Below are positions 16,132 through 16,944 of a DNA stretch of 16,944 nt, one piece after another (position 1 is the stretch's first letter; every line of letters starts with the position of its first letter). The stretch comes from Meira nashicola (lineage: Eukaryota; Basidiomycota; Exobasidiomycetes; Exobasidiales; Brachybasidiaceae). The translations under genes and the position numbers were made by a program. Under the pieces are notes generated by a model. It ran no database searches and was not told the DNA's origin. It saw nothing but the letters and a program-made list of their open reading frames with translations. The stretch is from the NCBI GenBank assembly GCA_001600355.1, contig BCJU01000003.1:539114-556057 (forward strand), written 5' to 3'.

Positions 16132-16944
16132 GTTTTCATAATGATCATTTGTCAATTTCGGAAGTCAAATAACTTTTCTACAAGAAAGTAAAACGGTACC
16201 GGATCAAAGAGAAAAGGGAGACGAGGATGACAGTAAAGAAGCAACATTCACGCCGCTCTGCGAGTAGCTTTTTTTTAATTGTCCGAAAACAAGGAGCGGT
16301 TGCGGCGCCGAAAGATGAAAACAGCAATGGACATAATTAGAAGAAGATGTATTAATTTCCAGCTTACGCCCTCGTCGGAATTGCGTAATTGGTGCATAAC
16401 ACCTTTCATGCAAATCATTTCTTTGATCTGAATCATGACAGCAGTGGGCCATGACAACAACAGCAAACAGAACAGGCGGTGGTTGATTGAAAGGTGCCCC
16501 GTAAAAGAGGATGTAATGAGATAAGTTGTCGTTCTTGAATGTTGACCAAGTCTTTGAAGAAGAAGAAGAAGGAGGTCTTCTTTGCCAATGATATTCGTCA
16601 CCAGCACCATGCCATAGAATCCTTCCCAGTCCGACTGACTTCACAATGACCCACTCTCGTTTGAATCGGCCCTAGGCATCTTCGAGCACAGAAGATTCCG
16701 TCAGGCTTTTTCATTCAAGAGGTGCTCTGGATCACCGGAGATTAGACCCTTCTGCGGACCTTATACTTGCGGCGATTGCTTATTTGCTTGCAGTGATCGC
16801 TTACTTCCTTGCGTGCTTACTGGATTAGAAGACTTTGATTAGAATATTTGACGATCGTAGAAGTCTTGACATTGAATAGCTGGTTGGAAAGGATGTTGCC
16901 TTATCGAATGTTGCTTGATTGATGGATGATTGCTTGATGGATGA
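16132..16944. other. Upstream region of the minus-strand gene, no supported gene
   Basis: This holds the presumed promoter and leader of the uncharacterised gene. A splice-acceptor-like TTTCTTGTAG (minus strand, ending near 16174) and donor-like GCGTAAGC near 16363-16370 with CTAAT between them hint at a 5' leader intron, but nothing confirms it. A 146-codon open frame on the minus strand (16204-16644) starts with GTG, is compositionally unremarkable and is not called. Nothing is recognised in 16645-16944. Confidence 0.35.
16911..16944. repeat. Short direct repeat of TTGCTTGAT-GGATGA at the right edge
   Basis: TTGCTTGATTGATGGATGA (16911-16929) is followed immediately by TTGCTTGATGGATGA (16930-16944), differing by one 4-base GATT unit. 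It is a small microsatellite-like duplication that may continue beyond the window. Confidence 0.6.

Noticed and set aside
16132..16155. Start of the orphan gene at 16155
   Set aside because: That codon is also TTG. An in-frame TGA lies four codons further upstream, so the ATG at 16131 is the likely start.
16204..16644. 146-codon minus-strand open frame as a separate gene or first exon of the orphan gene
   Set aside because: It begins at GTG, has no recognisable motif, and joining it to the downstream gene needs unconfirmed splice sites.

Overview
The window looks like nuclear DNA of a fungus, most likely a basidiomycete yeast or smut relative (Ustilaginomycotina is my best guess, not proven). 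Long coding regions are mostly uninterrupted. The few introns are short (61-78 bp), with GTAAGT/GTATGT-type donors and CTGA(C)-type branch sites. The gene set (fungal-type dihydrofolate synthase, IRE1, UBE2W-type E2) is eukaryotic, and several proteins carry serine-rich low-complexity insertions typical of such fungi. I see no bacterial operon, CRISPR array, tRNA, rRNA or transposase.

Layout. 1-971 is gene-free and holds a 90-bp tandem repeat, GC-rich palindromic elements and four ACGCGT (MluI-box) sites. 972-2861 (+) is FOL3, dihydrofolate synthase, with a mitochondrial-presequence-like N-terminus. It converges with an aldose 1-epimerase at 2870-4243 (-), with only 8 bp between the stop codons. 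4244-5097 is gene-free with further GC-rich elements and an inverted repeat. 5098-7183 (-) is a SET-domain lysine methyltransferase of the SETD3/SETD6/Rubisco-LSMT type, whose last 40 residues lie behind a 61-bp intron. It diverges from IRE1 (7484-11359, +), the ER stress kinase/RNase, across a shared promoter containing two very short upstream ORFs. 11360-12719 is gene-free and dominated by a decayed array of a 169-bp repeat. 12720-13396 (+) is a four-exon UBE2W-type ubiquitin-conjugating enzyme that I reconstructed by splicing. It converges with an unrecognised serine-rich, largely disordered protein at 13561-16131 (-). 16132-16944 is upstream sequence with no supported gene.

The genes do not form a pathway or cluster: folate synthesis, sugar anomer interconversion, protein methylation, the unfolded protein response and N-terminal ubiquitination sit side by side as ordinary fungal neighbours. 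I do not see a new multi-gene system. The points most worth a second look are the two intergenic repeat families, the concentration of MluI boxes before FOL3, possible dual targeting of FOL3, the extra segment inside the IRE1 RNase domain that overlaps a possible in-frame intron, and the 10-nt last coding exon of the E2 gene. Note that the longest open frames of the SET gene and of the unrecognised gene begin at TTG. The starts given here are the ATGs I consider likely.
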